This document shows, one piece after another, positions 45,490 through 55,112 of a stretch of 64,000 bases of DNA. Location of the stretch: assembly GCF_905120475.1 (NCBI RefSeq), contig NZ_CAJHOE010000004.1, positions 1 to 64,000 on the forward strand, written 5' to 3'. Origin of the DNA: Campylobacter suis (GTDB lineage: Bacteria > Campylobacterota > Campylobacteria > Campylobacterales > Campylobacteraceae). The notes beneath the pieces are model-generated. The model saw only the letters and a program-made list of their open reading frames with translations. It was not told the DNA's origin and did no database searches. Position 1 is the first letter of the stretch; the number at the start of each line of letters is the position of its first letter. Made by a program: the position numbers and the translations under genes.

Positions 45490-46065
45490 ATGAAAAAAAT
45501 TTTGGCACTATTTTTTATGGCTAGCGTTGCGTTTTCACAGTGGCTAGAGATAGACAAAACTCACTCAGATGTAAAATTTGTGATAAAACACCTAAGTATA
45601 TCAAATATAAATGGGCATTTTGATGACTACGAAGCGGCGATAGATTTTGATGCTGCTAAAAAAAGGATAAATTCGCTTGAGGCTATCGTTAAAGTTGATT
45701 CGATATATACAAAAAATAGAACTAGAGACCAAAACCTAACTAGCGAAATATTTTTTGATACACAAAAATTTAAAAGCATGACTTTTAAGATGACAGATAG
45801 TGATGATAAACGAATTTATGGTATCTTAAAGATAAAAGATGTTAGTAAAAATGTTGTTTTTGACTATACTTATAATGGCTCGGCTAAAAATATAAATGGT
45901 GGCTTAGCGCACAGCTTTACTTTAAAAACTATGCTAAAAAGGCGAGAGTTTAATGTCGGTAAAGATTATCCTATTGAGTTTATAGGTGATAATGTTTGGA
46001 TTACTATAGATATTGAGGGAAATTTGCGTGGAGATACGCAAGAAAAATCTAAACAAAATGAGTAA
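45490..46065 (+). CDS. YceI-family periplasmic lipid-binding protein
   Basis: 191 residues, signal peptide MKKILALFFMASVAFS, then the YceI lipocalin-like core: IDKTHSDVKFVIKHLSISNINGHF at the start and a final VWITIDIEGNLRG strand. Members bind isoprenoid or fatty chains; specific role unknown. Confidence 0.87.
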   Translation: MKKILALFFMASVAFSQWLEIDKTHSDVKFVIKHLSISNINGHFDDYEAAIDFDAAKKRINSLEAIVKVDSIYTKNRTRDQNLTSEIFFDTQKFKSMTFKMTDSDDKRIYGILKIKDVSKNVVFDYTYNGSAKNINGGLAHSFTLKTMLKRREFNVGKDYPIEFIGDNVWITIDIEGNLRGDTQEKSKQNE

Positions 46066-46067
46066 AA

Positions 46068-46082
46068 GGGGCTTAAAGCCCC
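46068..46082. terminator. Bidirectional terminator between yceI and accC
   Basis: GGGGC-TTAAA-GCCCC hairpin between two convergent genes, followed by AAATTTT on the plus strand and TTTTACTC on the minus strand. Confidence 0.65.
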
Positions 46083-46087
46083 AAATT

Positions 46088-47419
46088 TTAGTGCTTTGAT
46101 AGATAGTTTGTATCGTAGTTGTTTGTCAAAAAGTCTTTATTTTTCATCATATTTATATGAAAATCGCGTGTCGTTTTTATGCCACCTACTACCAGTTGCT
46201 CAAGGGCAACATGCATTTTTTGTATAGCTTTATTACGATCTTCATCCCAAACCACTAGCTTTCCTATCATACTATCATAGTATGGTGGCACGCTATATCC
46301 TTGATAAACATGGCTCTCCATTCGGACATTTCTGCCTGCTGGAGCAACATACTTTGTTATCTCGCCAGGACTTGGCGTAAAGCTCTTTGGATCTTCGGCG
46401 GTTATTCTGCACTCGATAGCATGACCATTTAGTTTTATGCTCTCTTGAGATGGTAGGCTCTCGCCTTCTGCTACGCGTATCATCCACTCGATTATATCAA
46501 GTCCGCTTACCATTTCGCTTACGCAGTGCTCAACTTGAAGTCTGGTATTCATCTCTATAAAGTAAAAGTCTAAATTTTTATCTACCAAAAACTCAAATGT
46601 TCCAGCTCCTTCATATCCGATAGCCTTAGTCGCACGGATAGCTGTTTCGTGTAGTCTTTTGCGTGTTTCATCATCTAGTAAAATCGCAGGGCTTTCTTCA
46701 ATTAGCTTTTGATGGCGACGTTGCATTGAGCAGTCTCGCTCGCCTACATGTATGACATTTCCTTTGCTATCACCAATGACTTGAACCTCGATGTGGCGTG
46801 GGTTTAGAATGTATTTTTCCATATACATAGTACCGTCGCCAAATGCTGTCATAGCCTCACTTTCAGCTGACCAAAATGCCTTTTCTAAATCCTCTTCGCG
46901 CTCTACCATTCTCATGCCGCGACCACCACCGCCAGCTGCTGCTTTTAAGATGACTGGATAGCCTATCTTTTTAGCTAGCTCTTTTGCCACTTTTATATCG
47001 CTTATCGCGCCATCTGAACCAGGTATGACTGGCACACCAGCACGCTGCATAACCTGCTTTGCTTTGCTTTTATCGCTCATTAAAGCCATGGCTTCTACGC
47101 TTGGACCTATAAATTTTAGGTTGTGTTTTGCGCAAATTTCGACAAAATTTTGATTTTCGCTCAAAAAGCCATATCCTGGAAATATCGCGTCTGCACCGCT
47201 TATCTCAGCGGCTGATATGATGGCTGGGATATTTAGATAGCTATCGCTTGAGCGAGGGTTGCCTATGCAAATGGCAGCGTCAGCGTATTTTACATAAAGC
47301 GCATCTTTATCCGCTGTTGAATATACAACTATCGCCTCTTTTCCCATCTCTTTGATAGTTCGCAAAGCACGCAGCGCGATCTCTCCGCGGTTTGCGATGA
47401 GTACTTTTTTAATTTGCAT
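46088..47419 (-). CDS. accC: Biotin carboxylase subunit of acetyl-CoA carboxylase
   Basis: 443 residues of the ATP-grasp class: IANRGEIALRALRTIKEMG start, GGGGRGMRMV glycine loop, EKYILNPRHIEVQV, FIEMNTRLQVEHCV. Carboxylates biotin on AccB. In operon after accB. Confidence 0.96.
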   Translation of the reverse strand: MQIKKVLIANRGEIALRALRTIKEMGKEAIVVYSTADKDALYVKYADAAICIGNPRSSDSYLNIPAIISAAEISGADAIFPGYGFLSENQNFVEICAKHNLKFIGPSVEAMALMSDKSKAKQVMQRAGVPVIPGSDGAISDIKVAKELAKKIGYPVILKAAAGGGGRGMRMVEREEDLEKAFWSAESEAMTAFGDGTMYMEKYILNPRHIEVQVIGDSKGNVIHVGERDCSMQRRHQKLIEESPAILLDDETRKRLHETAIRATKAIGYEGAGTFEFLVDKNLDFYFIEMNTRLQVEHCVSEMVSGLDIIEWMIRVAEGESLPSQESIKLNGHAIECRITAEDPKSFTPSPGEITKYVAPAGRNVRMESHVYQGYSVPPYYDSMIGKLVVWDEDRNKAIQKMHVALEQLVVGGIKTTRDFHINMMKNKDFLTNNYDTNYLSKH

Positions 47420-47871
47420 TAAATTTTCTCCACGCCAAATAGTGGCATACCAAACTCAACAGGCTGTCCGTCAGCTACGAGAATTTCAGTTATCTGACAG
47501 TCAAACTCAGCTTCTATCTCGTTCATTATCTTCATTGCTTCAACTATGCCGATAGTGTCGCCTTTTCTTACCTTTTGACCAACTTTGGCAAATGGCGCAG
47601 CGCCTGGGCTTGGGGCAGCATAAAATGTGCCTACCATAGGCGAGTTTAGCGTGTTTTTATGTGTTTGAACGACAGCTGGTTTTTCATTAACAACTTGGAT
47701 ATTTAGTGGCTGTGGTGCAGGAGCTACTGGCTGTGGAGCTGGCTTTGGTAACTCACAACAATCTGAAAATTTTTCAAGTTCTACTTCAAATTCACCATCT
47801 TTTATCTTTATCTTATTCATATCCATTTGGTTGAAAAACTCGATAAGCTCTTTGATGTCTTCTTTTTTCAT
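47419..47871 (-). CDS. accB: Biotin carboxyl carrier protein of acetyl-CoA carboxylase
   Basis: 150 residues: N-terminal domain, Pro/Ala-rich linker (KPAPQPVAPAPQP), and C-terminal biotinyl domain with the VEAMKIMNEIEAEF biotinylation site Lys. Overlaps accC by one base. Confidence 0.96.
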   Translation of the reverse strand: MKKEDIKELIEFFNQMDMNKIKIKDGEFEVELEKFSDCCELPKPAPQPVAPAPQPLNIQVVNEKPAVVQTHKNTLNSPMVGTFYAAPSPGAAPFAKVGQKVRKGDTIGIVEAMKIMNEIEAEFDCQITEILVADGQPVEFGMPLFGVEKI

Positions 47872-47996
47872 AAACTTCTCCTAGTTTGAGTTAAGCTCAT
47901 ATTGTAGCAAAAATTTATTAAAATTTTTATATAAGCCGTTTTTGTGTGCTAAATTTGGCTCTTAATGTATGGTTTTAAAAATTTAAAAATCAAAAT

Positions 47997-48216
47997 TTAT
48001 TTTACGTAGTTCTCATCAGCCATTTTTATAAATTTTTCATATCTATCCTGCTCAAACCACACTACATTTTTCCTTCATTTTAAAAGCTCACCGCATATGC
48101 TTACTGCCTTTGCAAAGTTCTACTGCGCACGAATGTTTTATAATATTTGATAAACAAAGCACGATACACCAACCACAGCTACTCGTATTACTTTATCCTC
48201 TGTGGTGGTATAAATT
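47997..48216 (-). pseudogene. Gene relic with several in-frame stops
   Basis: One minus-strand frame reads as coding sequence broken by at least three stops: TTTEDKVIRVAVVG..., then NFAKAVSICGELLK, then WFEQDRYEKFIKMADENYVK and a final TAA. The composition is protein-like and the frame does not shift, so this looks like the tail of a decayed gene. The original family is not recognised. Confidence 0.5.
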
Positions 48217-48239
48217 TAGCCTTTATATAACGATCTAAT

Positions 48240-48275
48240 TTTACCTTGCATGATATGTATGTCATGCAAGGTAAA
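48240..48275. repeat. Perfect 14-bp inverted repeat with 8-base spacer
   Basis: TTTACCTTGCATGA, spacer TATGTATG, then TCATGCAAGGTAAA. It lies between two coding relics, without a T run expected of a terminator. It could be an old operator or a mobile-element end; no target duplication is apparent. Confidence 0.8.
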
Positions 48276-48458
48276 CACCCTTTGGAAAATTTATAACTGC
48301 CACACCTGCATTATGATAAGAATTTGAGCTAAAAAAGTATTGTGACTTTAGATAGCCCACCGCAAAAATTTTATCGTTTATGCCCTTATAAATTTTTAGC
48401 TCATCCTTTTTGATTAATTTTTTATATACTTTTTTCTTCTCTTGCTACGCTAAAATTT
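48262..48458 (-). pseudogene. Coding relic between the cyclophilin-like gene and the inverted repeat
   Basis: Right after the stop of the cyclophilin-like gene, the minus strand has an open frame without a start codon: KKLIKKDELKIYKGINDKIF, then YFFSSNSYHNAGVAVINFPK, ending at a TGA in the inverted repeat. A TAG interrupts its upstream end. It may be the front half of the same decayed gene as 47997-48216. Family not recognised. The 590-base gap holds nothing else that I can support. Confidence 0.4.
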
Positions 48459-48866
48459 TTATTTATTTGCCCTATCTATAATCACTTCACCATCAACCGC
48501 GATTTGATCTATTTCGGTGATATTTAGGATCTCACCAAGCCTTACTATACCCTCATAATATCCTTGATAGCCATAATAAATCACAAAATTTCCCCACGGT
48601 GCAAAATAGCTAAGCTCGCCGATTTTTCCATCTGTTCCTTTTGGCTCATGGCTTATATCAAGCTTTTGTGAGAGTTTGTCATATTTTTCTTTTTTAGCGT
48701 AGTCTTTTAGATCTAGCTTTAGTGGCAAGAGCTTTGCAAACTCCCTTGCCGCGGGCGTATCATCAAGCATAGCATCAAATTCGCCATTTATATTTTTTAA
48801 GATAATTTTCATATTTTCTTCCGCATTTAAACTTAAAACTAAAAATAAAATGACTAAAAATTTCAC
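48459..48866 (-). CDS. Exported cyclophilin-like fold protein
   Basis: 135 residues with a signal peptide (MKFLVILFLVLSLNA) and a cyclophilin-like domain of the PF18050 type: IILKNINGEFDAMLDDTPAAREF, then LSYFAPWGNFVIYYG and IVRLGEI. Proteins of this type are small beta-barrel binding proteins of unknown function. It follows the alpha/beta hydrolase gene by 1 base. Confidence 0.78.
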   Translation of the reverse strand: MKFLVILFLVLSLNAEENMKIILKNINGEFDAMLDDTPAAREFAKLLPLKLDLKDYAKKEKYDKLSQKLDISHEPKGTDGKIGELSYFAPWGNFVIYYGYQGYYEGIVRLGEILNITEIDQIAVDGEVIIDRANK

Positions 48867-48867
48867 T

Positions 48868-49968
48868 TTAAATTTTCCCTAAAAAACTGCTCAAATTTAT
48901 CAAATGGAATTTTTTATAATTGTCATAAAGATCAACATGGTGTGCATTTGGCACTACCACAAGCTCTTTTGGCTCATTTGCTATCTCATAAGCTCTCTTT
49001 GAAAAGTGCAATGAATGCGAGTTTTCACCATTTACAAAAAGCACGGGTTTATTCATATCTTTGATATTATCATATAATTTAAACTGAAAAAACGCCGTTG
49101 GCATTTGTGCTAGCCATGCTGAGTTTGAGTTTAGCGAGCGAGCATGATAACCTCTTTTTGTGCGGTAATAATCAAAAAATACAGCCAAAACAGGGTGCGG
49201 ATCATCGTCTAAAGTTTCAGGTAAAATTTTATCACTAAGAAGTGCTTTACCATCAACTACTGGCACTTCGTGATAATTTCTTGCATAGGTACCAGATTTT
49301 GCATCCTCCCAACGCTGAAGATTTATATACTCAAGCACGGTCTCGCGCTCTTTTTTAGTGTATCCATCACCCATTCCGTGCCCAATAGAACTTGACATAT
49401 CATACATCGCAGTGGTTGCGACAGCTTTTATGCGAGTATCAGAGGTAGCAGCAGTAAGCGACATACCAGAAAACCCACAAATCCCTAACGCACCGATCTT
49501 TTCTCTATCAACATTTGGCAATAACCCCACAAAATCAACCGCCGCGCTCACATCTTCGCTGTTTATATCAGGACTTGCCATACCCCGAGGCTCGCCACCA
49601 CTCTCACCTGTAAAACTTGGATCAAAAGCAAGCGTGATAAATCCCCTTTTGGCAAGTTCGTGAGCATGAAGACCGCTACTTTGTTCTTTGACCGCTCCAA
49701 ACGGACCGCTTACAATTATGGCTGGTAAATTTTTAGGCGTATAAAGATCGCCTACTAAGCTAATACCGTAGTGATTTTTAAATCTCACTTTTTTATGTTC
49801 TACTTTGTCTGATTTTACAAATGTTTTATCCCAAATTTGGGTAATTTCTGAGGTAGTTGTGATTTGCGCCATAGAACTTGGCACGACATTATTTGAAGCC
49901 ATTAAATTTCCTCCTAATAAGCTTGTAGTTAGCATAAAACTAAGTGTTAAATTTTGAATTTTCATCAT
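48868..49968 (-). CDS. Exported alpha/beta hydrolase (dienelactone-hydrolase-like)
   Basis: 366 residues from ATG 49968, preceded by AAAGGA. Signal peptide MMKIQNLTLSFMLTTSLLGG, then an alpha/beta hydrolase fold. The nucleophile elbow reads GICGFSG (Ser in GFSG), PAIIVSGPFGAVKEQSSGLH is typical of YcjY-like hydrolases, and the late PNAHHVDLYD supplies the catalytic His. Substrate unknown. Forms a two-gene operon with the cyclophilin-like gene. Confidence 0.82.
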   Translation of the reverse strand: MMKIQNLTLSFMLTTSLLGGNLMASNNVVPSSMAQITTTSEITQIWDKTFVKSDKVEHKKVRFKNHYGISLVGDLYTPKNLPAIIVSGPFGAVKEQSSGLHAHELAKRGFITLAFDPSFTGESGGEPRGMASPDINSEDVSAAVDFVGLLPNVDREKIGALGICGFSGMSLTAATSDTRIKAVATTAMYDMSSSIGHGMGDGYTKKERETVLEYINLQRWEDAKSGTYARNYHEVPVVDGKALLSDKILPETLDDDPHPVLAVFFDYYRTKRGYHARSLNSNSAWLAQMPTAFFQFKLYDNIKDMNKPVLFVNGENSHSLHFSKRAYEIANEPKELVVVPNAHHVDLYDNYKKFHLINLSSFLGKI

Positions 49969-50160
49969 TGTATCCTTTGATTTTATTATGAAAATTTTAG
50001 CAAATTTATTAGTTAAATAGTTAGAACGATACTCCAAATTTTTTGCCTAATCCTACAAATTTTTTAATGCTTTGTAAGTATGGTGGCTTTTTATTTGGTT
50101 AAAATTAAAATTTTAGCCATTTTTTGCTAAAATCAGATCAATTTTAAATAAGGAAAAACA

Positions 50161-50721
50161 ATGGGACTAAAAAGCGATAAGTGGATACGTAAGATGAGTT
50201 TAGAACACGATATGATCGTGCCATTTGCCGAGGAGCAGGTGGGTCGCGGTGTGGTAAGCTACGGAGTTAGTAGCTATGGATATGATATACGCGTGGGCGA
50301 TGAGTTTAAAATTTTTACAAATATCGGTGGCACGGTCGTAGATCCTAAGAATTTTGATGAGAAAAATGTGGTTGATTTTAAGGGCGATGTTTGTATCGTC
50401 CCGCCAAACTCGTTTGCGCTAGCAAGCACGGTCGAGTACTTTAATATGCCTGATGATGTTCTAGCCATCTGTCTTGGTAAAAGCACCTATGCAAGGTGCG
50501 GCATCATCGTAAATGTTACGCCATTTGAGCCGGGATTTAGGGGGCATATCACGATTGAGATCTCAAACACGACGCCACTTCCAGCTAAAATTTATGCAAA
50601 CGAGGGTATAGCCCAGGTGCTGTTTTTACAAGGTGATGAGCCGTGCGAAGTGACATACGCTGATAAAAAGGGCAAGTATCAAGCACAAGAGGGCATAACT
50701 TTGCCTAGAATTTTAAAATAG
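50161..50721 (+). CDS. dcd: dCTP deaminase
   Basis: Makes dUTP from dCTP. 186 residues, [12 protein letters not shown] and [12 protein letters not shown] (catalytic Glu is in the following [10 protein letters not shown]). Preceded by TAAGGA. It sits directly upstream of the glycosylation locus, as next to pseB in C. jejuni. Confidence 0.95.
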   Translation: MGLKSDKWIRKMSLEHDMIVPFAEEQVGRGVVSYGVSSYGYDIRVGDEFKIFTNIGGTVVDPKNFDEKNVVDFKGDVCIVPPNSFALASTVEYFNMPDDVLAICLGKSTYARCGIIVNVTPFEPGFRGHITIEISNTTPLPAKIYANEGIAQVLFLQGDEPCEVTYADKKGKYQAQEGITLPRILK

Positions 50722-50798
50722 ATTTTATGTTTGGTATAAAATTTGCTAGGGTTTTGACGATATTATAAAAATAGTTTAAAATTTTAAGGACAACAAAG

Positions 50799-52772
50799 AT
50801 GAGTAAAAAAAAGAGCGAAAAACAACAAGCACAAAATTTGCAGTCGGTTCAAAACCCAATATTTGCTAAAAACTTACAAGCACTTTTTCAGCAAGACGAA
50901 GCTTTGGCTGTCAGGCTTTTTTCTATGGAAGGAAATGAAAAATTTGATGTTTTTATGGGGAAAGACCCAGTTGATATAAACATAATAAATAAAGAGAATT
51001 TTAAATACATTTATGAAAAGCCGGTTAGTGATGTTCATAATATGCTAGATAGTACCGAAAAAGAGTATAAGAGATATCCGATTATGTATTTTTACGGACT
51101 TGGAAACGGCATTTTTTATAAAGGACTTTTGTATAATGACTCGCACAAGCGTATCATAGTTATAGAGCCTGAGCTTGAGATCATATATATAGTTTTAAAT
51201 TTGCTTGATTTGTCTAAAGAGCTTGCTAGTGAGCGACTTATCCTTTTTTATTCTGAAAATGTAACCTTTTCACAGCTTTATTTTTTGATAGCAAAAAAAG
51301 ATATATCGCCTTTTATCAAGTTGTATGATATGCATATCCACTCTTATTTTTATGATGATTATGGCGATGATTATGAGCGCATAAACAGATACTTTACAGA
51401 GGCTTTCGTCCAGTATGCTGCATCTTGTGGTAATAGCATCGATGATAACTTGCAGGGTATAGAGCAAAATTTAATAAATGTTGTACATATGATAACAAAC
51501 TACCCATATGTTCCGCTTGTTAAAAAAAGACTCGGCTTGCTAGATACGGCGGTTATAGTTTCAACTGGACCATCTTTAACAAAGCAACTACCCATACTTA
51601 AAAAATTTGCACCATATGTTAGCGTTATAAGTGTTGACGCATCTTATCCGATACTTCTTAAAAACGGTATTATTCCAGACTATGTTACATCGATTGAAAG
51701 AGGGGCTAAAACCTCAACTTTTTTTGAAGCAAAAGATAAGAAAATGGACAAAGATATATATTTTGTCGTAGCTTCATTAACGCACCCTGATACGATTAGA
51801 AATTTAAAAGATAGAAAAATGGTTTTAACAATGAGACCAAATACCGAAGAGAGATCTTTGGGACTTGATCAGCATGGATATTTAGGTATTGGACATAGCA
51901 CAGCAAATCAAGCATATCAGCTAGCATATGTTTTAAAGCATAAAAATATCGTTTTAATAGGTCAAGACTTGGCTTATGGCAAAGATGGCGTTAGCCATGC
52001 GCAAGGGCATAGATACTATGAAGAAGAAAGCGAATATGACCTTTATGCTCCAGCTTATGGTGGAGATGGCGAAGTAAAGACAACTTTTATATGGAATTTA
52101 TTTAAAAATCAATTTGAAAAAGATATAGAGCAGTCGTCAAAAGAGGACTTTGTTACATATAACTGTACCGAGGGTGGCGCAAGGATAAATGGAGCTATAG
52201 AAAGACCATTTTTGGAAGTTATGAACGAACTTTGCAAGGATAAAAAAGTAAAAAAACTACCAAATGTACAAAAGGTAAGTGAGCAAGTGGCTAATAAAAA
52301 TATGCTAAAACTATATAAAAATATCAATAAAAAAATTGCCATTCAAACACTTGCAAAACAAAAGATAGAAAAGGTCTTTTTAAAAGTAGTCCCAAAGATA
52401 GATGAGCTGATAAAATTAAGAGATGAAAGCAAGGCAGACGAAAGCTTTTTCCCTAAACTAGTAAAAATTTCAAACGATATAGATGTTTTAAAAAATACTC
52501 TAGCAAATAAAAAATTTGTAAAATATATAGGAAACATTCTTGGTATATCTGTGAATTTTCAAGAGCTTGAGCTTGCTAAGATAGCTGTTGCTCCAAGTGA
52601 TACAACTATGCAAAAAGTAAATAAGCTTTTTGAGTGGTTAGAGATGCATAAATACTGGCTTTTCTCGGCTGCTGGCGGCTTAAATGCAGATATAGAAACA
52701 ACGCAAAGAGCGAGTAAAAACCTTATAAAAGAGATGAAAAAGCGAAAAATACTGCCAGTACAAAAGGGCTAA
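50799..52772 (+). CDS. Maf-family nonulosonate glycosyltransferase (motility accessory factor, DUF115)
   Basis: 657 residues, DUF115 core with VSTGPSLTKQLPILKKF at about 250-267, SVDASYPILLKNGIIPDYVTSIE and the later GQDLAYGKDG. In Campylobacter, Maf proteins put pseudaminic or legionaminic acid onto flagellin Ser/Thr. Its location before legB-legC-legH suggests a legionaminic-acid-specific enzyme (inference). No phase-variation tract is seen in this copy. Confidence 0.88.
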   Translation: MSKKKSEKQQAQNLQSVQNPIFAKNLQALFQQDEALAVRLFSMEGNEKFDVFMGKDPVDINIINKENFKYIYEKPVSDVHNMLDSTEKEYKRYPIMYFYGLGNGIFYKGLLYNDSHKRIIVIEPELEIIYIVLNLLDLSKELASERLILFYSENVTFSQLYFLIAKKDISPFIKLYDMHIHSYFYDDYGDDYERINRYFTEAFVQYAASCGNSIDDNLQGIEQNLINVVHMITNYPYVPLVKKRLGLLDTAVIVSTGPSLTKQLPILKKFAPYVSVISVDASYPILLKNGIIPDYVTSIERGAKTSTFFEAKDKKMDKDIYFVVASLTHPDTIRNLKDRKMVLTMRPNTEERSLGLDQHGYLGIGHSTANQAYQLAYVLKHKNIVLIGQDLAYGKDGVSHAQGHRYYEEESEYDLYAPAYGGDGEVKTTFIWNLFKNQFEKDIEQSSKEDFVTYNCTEGGARINGAIERPFLEVMNELCKDKKVKKLPNVQKVSEQVANKNMLKLYKNINKKIAIQTLAKQKIEKVFLKVVPKIDELIKLRDESKADESFFPKLVKISNDIDVLKNTLANKKFVKYIGNILGISVNFQELELAKIAVAPSDTTMQKVNKLFEWLEMHKYWLFSAAGGLNADIETTQRASKNLIKEMKKRKILPVQKG

Positions 52773-52775
52773 GTT

Positions 52776-53960
52776 GTGGAAATTTTAAGACTCATAGGAA
52801 GAGATAGGGAGCTCTTTAATGACGATATAACCGCACATGAAAGCACGATTTGTGATATTATAAAATCATCATCATTTTTAGTTATAGGTGGAGCTGGTAG
52901 TATAGGCTCTGCTGTTGTAAAAGAAATTTTTAAAAGAGATCCAAAAATCCTTCATGTTGTTGATATCTCAGAAAATAACCTAGTTGAACTCGTGCGTGAT
53001 ATTAGAAGCTCATTTGGCTACACTAGCGGTGAGTTTGCTACATTTGCACTAGATGTTGGGAGTGAAATTTTTGATGCATTTATCGCTAAAAATCATTATG
53101 ATTATGTGCTAAATTTATCTGCACTCAAGCATGTTAGAAGCGAAAAAGATGCCTTTACTCTTATGCGACTTATTGATGTAAATATTTTTAACACAGATAA
53201 AACTATTAGGCAAACTACAAAAAACTCAGGCAAAAAATACTTTTGCGTTAGTACAGATAAGGCGGCAAATCCTGTAAATATGATGGGCGCTAGCAAGCGT
53301 ATAATGGAGCTTTTTGCGTTAAGGCGTTCACAAGATATAGAAATTTCAATGGCTCGTTTTGCAAATGTTGCTTTTAGTGATGGTAGCTTGCTTCATGGTT
53401 TTAATGAGCGTATCAAAAAACTTCAGCCCATTGTCGCTCCAAATGACATAAAACGCTACTTTGTCACGCCAAAAGAAAGTGGAGAGCTTTGCTTGATGAG
53501 TGCTATTTTTGGACAAAATATGGACATATTTTTCCCAAAACTTAGTCAAAATTTACACCTTATAACATTTGCCGACATAGCCGTAAAATACTTGCAAAAT
53601 TTAGGCTATGAGCCATATATTTGTGCCGATGAAAATGAGGCTAGAGCCAAGGCAAAAGAGCTTAGTAAATTAAAAAAATGGGCGTGTTTATTTACTGTAA
53701 GTGATACGACTGGTGAAAAGGATTTTGAAGAGTTTTTTACCGATAATGAAGTGCTTGATATGGATAAATTTCAAAATATCGGAGTTATTAAAAACTCACT
53801 TAAATTTGACGCTAAAAAACTTGATGTTTTTGAAAAGAACATAAAAGCCTTAAAAAGTAGTGGCAGATGGAATAAGGAGCAGATTTTGGCTGAATTTTTT
53901 GAAGTTTTGCCAGATTTTGCACATAAAGAGATGGGCAAGTATCTTGATGGCAAGATGTAG
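52776..53960 (+). CDS. legB: GDP-GlcNAc 4,6-dehydratase LegB
   Basis: 394-residue extended SDR: GGAGSIGSAVVKEIF nucleotide-binding motif, then STDKAANPVNMMGASKR, with Asp-Lys catalytic pair and a MxxxK rather than YxxxK arrangement, as in FlaA1/CapD-type dehydratases. First step of legionaminic acid synthesis in Campylobacter, which uses GDP-linked sugars. Starts at GTG. The enzyme class is sure; the exact substrate is inferred from legC and ptmE. Confidence 0.85.
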   Translation: MEILRLIGRDRELFNDDITAHESTICDIIKSSSFLVIGGAGSIGSAVVKEIFKRDPKILHVVDISENNLVELVRDIRSSFGYTSGEFATFALDVGSEIFDAFIAKNHYDYVLNLSALKHVRSEKDAFTLMRLIDVNIFNTDKTIRQTTKNSGKKYFCVSTDKAANPVNMMGASKRIMELFALRRSQDIEISMARFANVAFSDGSLLHGFNERIKKLQPIVAPNDIKRYFVTPKESGELCLMSAIFGQNMDIFFPKLSQNLHLITFADIAVKYLQNLGYEPYICADENEARAKAKELSKLKKWACLFTVSDTTGEKDFEEFFTDNEVLDMDKFQNIGVIKNSLKFDAKKLDVFEKNIKALKSSGRWNKEQILAEFFEVLPDFAHKEMGKYLDGKM

Positions 53961-53972
53961 CAAGGATTATAA

Positions 53973-55112
53973 ATGCAACAAATTATTGATTTTATAAAAG
54001 AAAAGTTTAGCACTGATGGTTTTATACCTTTGCACGAGCCCAAATTTGTAGGCAACGAAAAGCGTTATCTAAATGAATGTATCGATAGCGGATATGTTTC
54101 AAGTGTTGGAAAATTTGTGGAGATTTTTGAACAAAAATTAGCTAGTATAACTGGCTCAAAATACGCTGTTGCGACCACAAATGGCACTTGTGCCCTTCAT
54201 GCTGCTCTTGTCTTGTCTGGCGTAAGAAACGGCGATGAGGTTATAACTCAGCCACTTAGCTTTGTTGCCACTGCAAATGCTATTAGCTACTGCGGTGCAA
54301 AGCCTATTTTTTTAGATGTTGAGCTAACAAATTTAGCACTTGACCCAAAGGCTTTAAGTGATTTTTTAGAAAAAAACTGTGAGATAAAAGATGGTCTTTG
54401 TATAAACAAAACTACAAAAAAAACTATAAGAGCTTGTGTGCCTATGCACACTTTTGGGCTTGTAAGTGATATTTTGGAGATTAAGAAAATTTGCGATCAC
54501 TGGCACATAACGCTTGTTGAAGATGCGGCTGAGAGCTTGGGAAGCTATGAAAATGGCGTTCATACTGGAAATTTTGGCTTATTTGGCGCATTTTCTTTTA
54601 ATGGCAATAAGATAGTAACAAGCGGTGGTGGTGGAGCTATAGTTACAAATGATGAGAATTTAGCAAAAATAGCAAAACACATCACAACGACTGCAAAAGT
54701 ACCGCACGCTTATGAGTATGTGCATGATATGAGTGGATTTAACTACCGTATGCCAAATTTAAATGCGGCACTTTTGGTGGCTCAGCTTGAAAATTTAGAG
54801 CTTTTTTTAAAGGCAAAACGAAAACTTCACGATGAATATGAGAAATTTTTTAAAGATTTTGATGATGTGAAGCTTATTAGTCAAAGAGCGGGTACTTGCT
54901 CAAACTACTGGCTAAACGCCATAATGTTTAACTCAAAAGCAAGGCGCGATGAGTTTTTGGAATTTAGCAATAAAAATGGCGTTATGACGCGTCCTGTTTG
55001 GAGACTTTTAAATCAGCTTGAGATGTTTAAGGATTGCCAAACTGATGAGCTTGTCAATGCAAAATTTTTACAAGATAGGATAGTAAATATCCCAAGCTCG
55101 GCGGTATTGTAA
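53973..55112 (+). CDS. legC: PLP aminotransferase LegC
   Basis: 379-residue DegT/DnrJ/EryC1/StrS sugar aminotransferase making the 4-amino sugar from LegB product. The Schiff-base lysine is Lys213 (FSFNGNKIVTSGGGGA). The N-terminal PLHEPKFVGNEKRYLNECIDS is the LegC-type signature. Overlaps legH by one base. Confidence 0.92.
   Translation: MQQIIDFIKEKFSTDGFIPLHEPKFVGNEKRYLNECIDSGYVSSVGKFVEIFEQKLASITGSKYAVATTNGTCALHAALVLSGVRNGDEVITQPLSFVATANAISYCGAKPIFLDVELTNLALDPKALSDFLEKNCEIKDGLCINKTTKKTIRACVPMHTFGLVSDILEIKKICDHWHITLVEDAAESLGSYENGVHTGNFGLFGAFSFNGNKIVTSGGGGAIVTNDENLAKIAKHITTTAKVPHAYEYVHDMSGFNYRMPNLNAALLVAQLENLELFLKAKRKLHDEYEKFFKDFDDVKLISQRAGTCSNYWLNAIMFNSKARRDEFLEFSNKNGVMTRPVWRLLNQLEMFKDCQTDELVNAKFLQDRIVNIPSSAVL

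Noticed and set aside
48001-48460. Possible non-coding RNA in the long gap
   Set aside because: The protein-like stretches and stops explain the region better; apart from the inverted repeat no RNA fold stands out.
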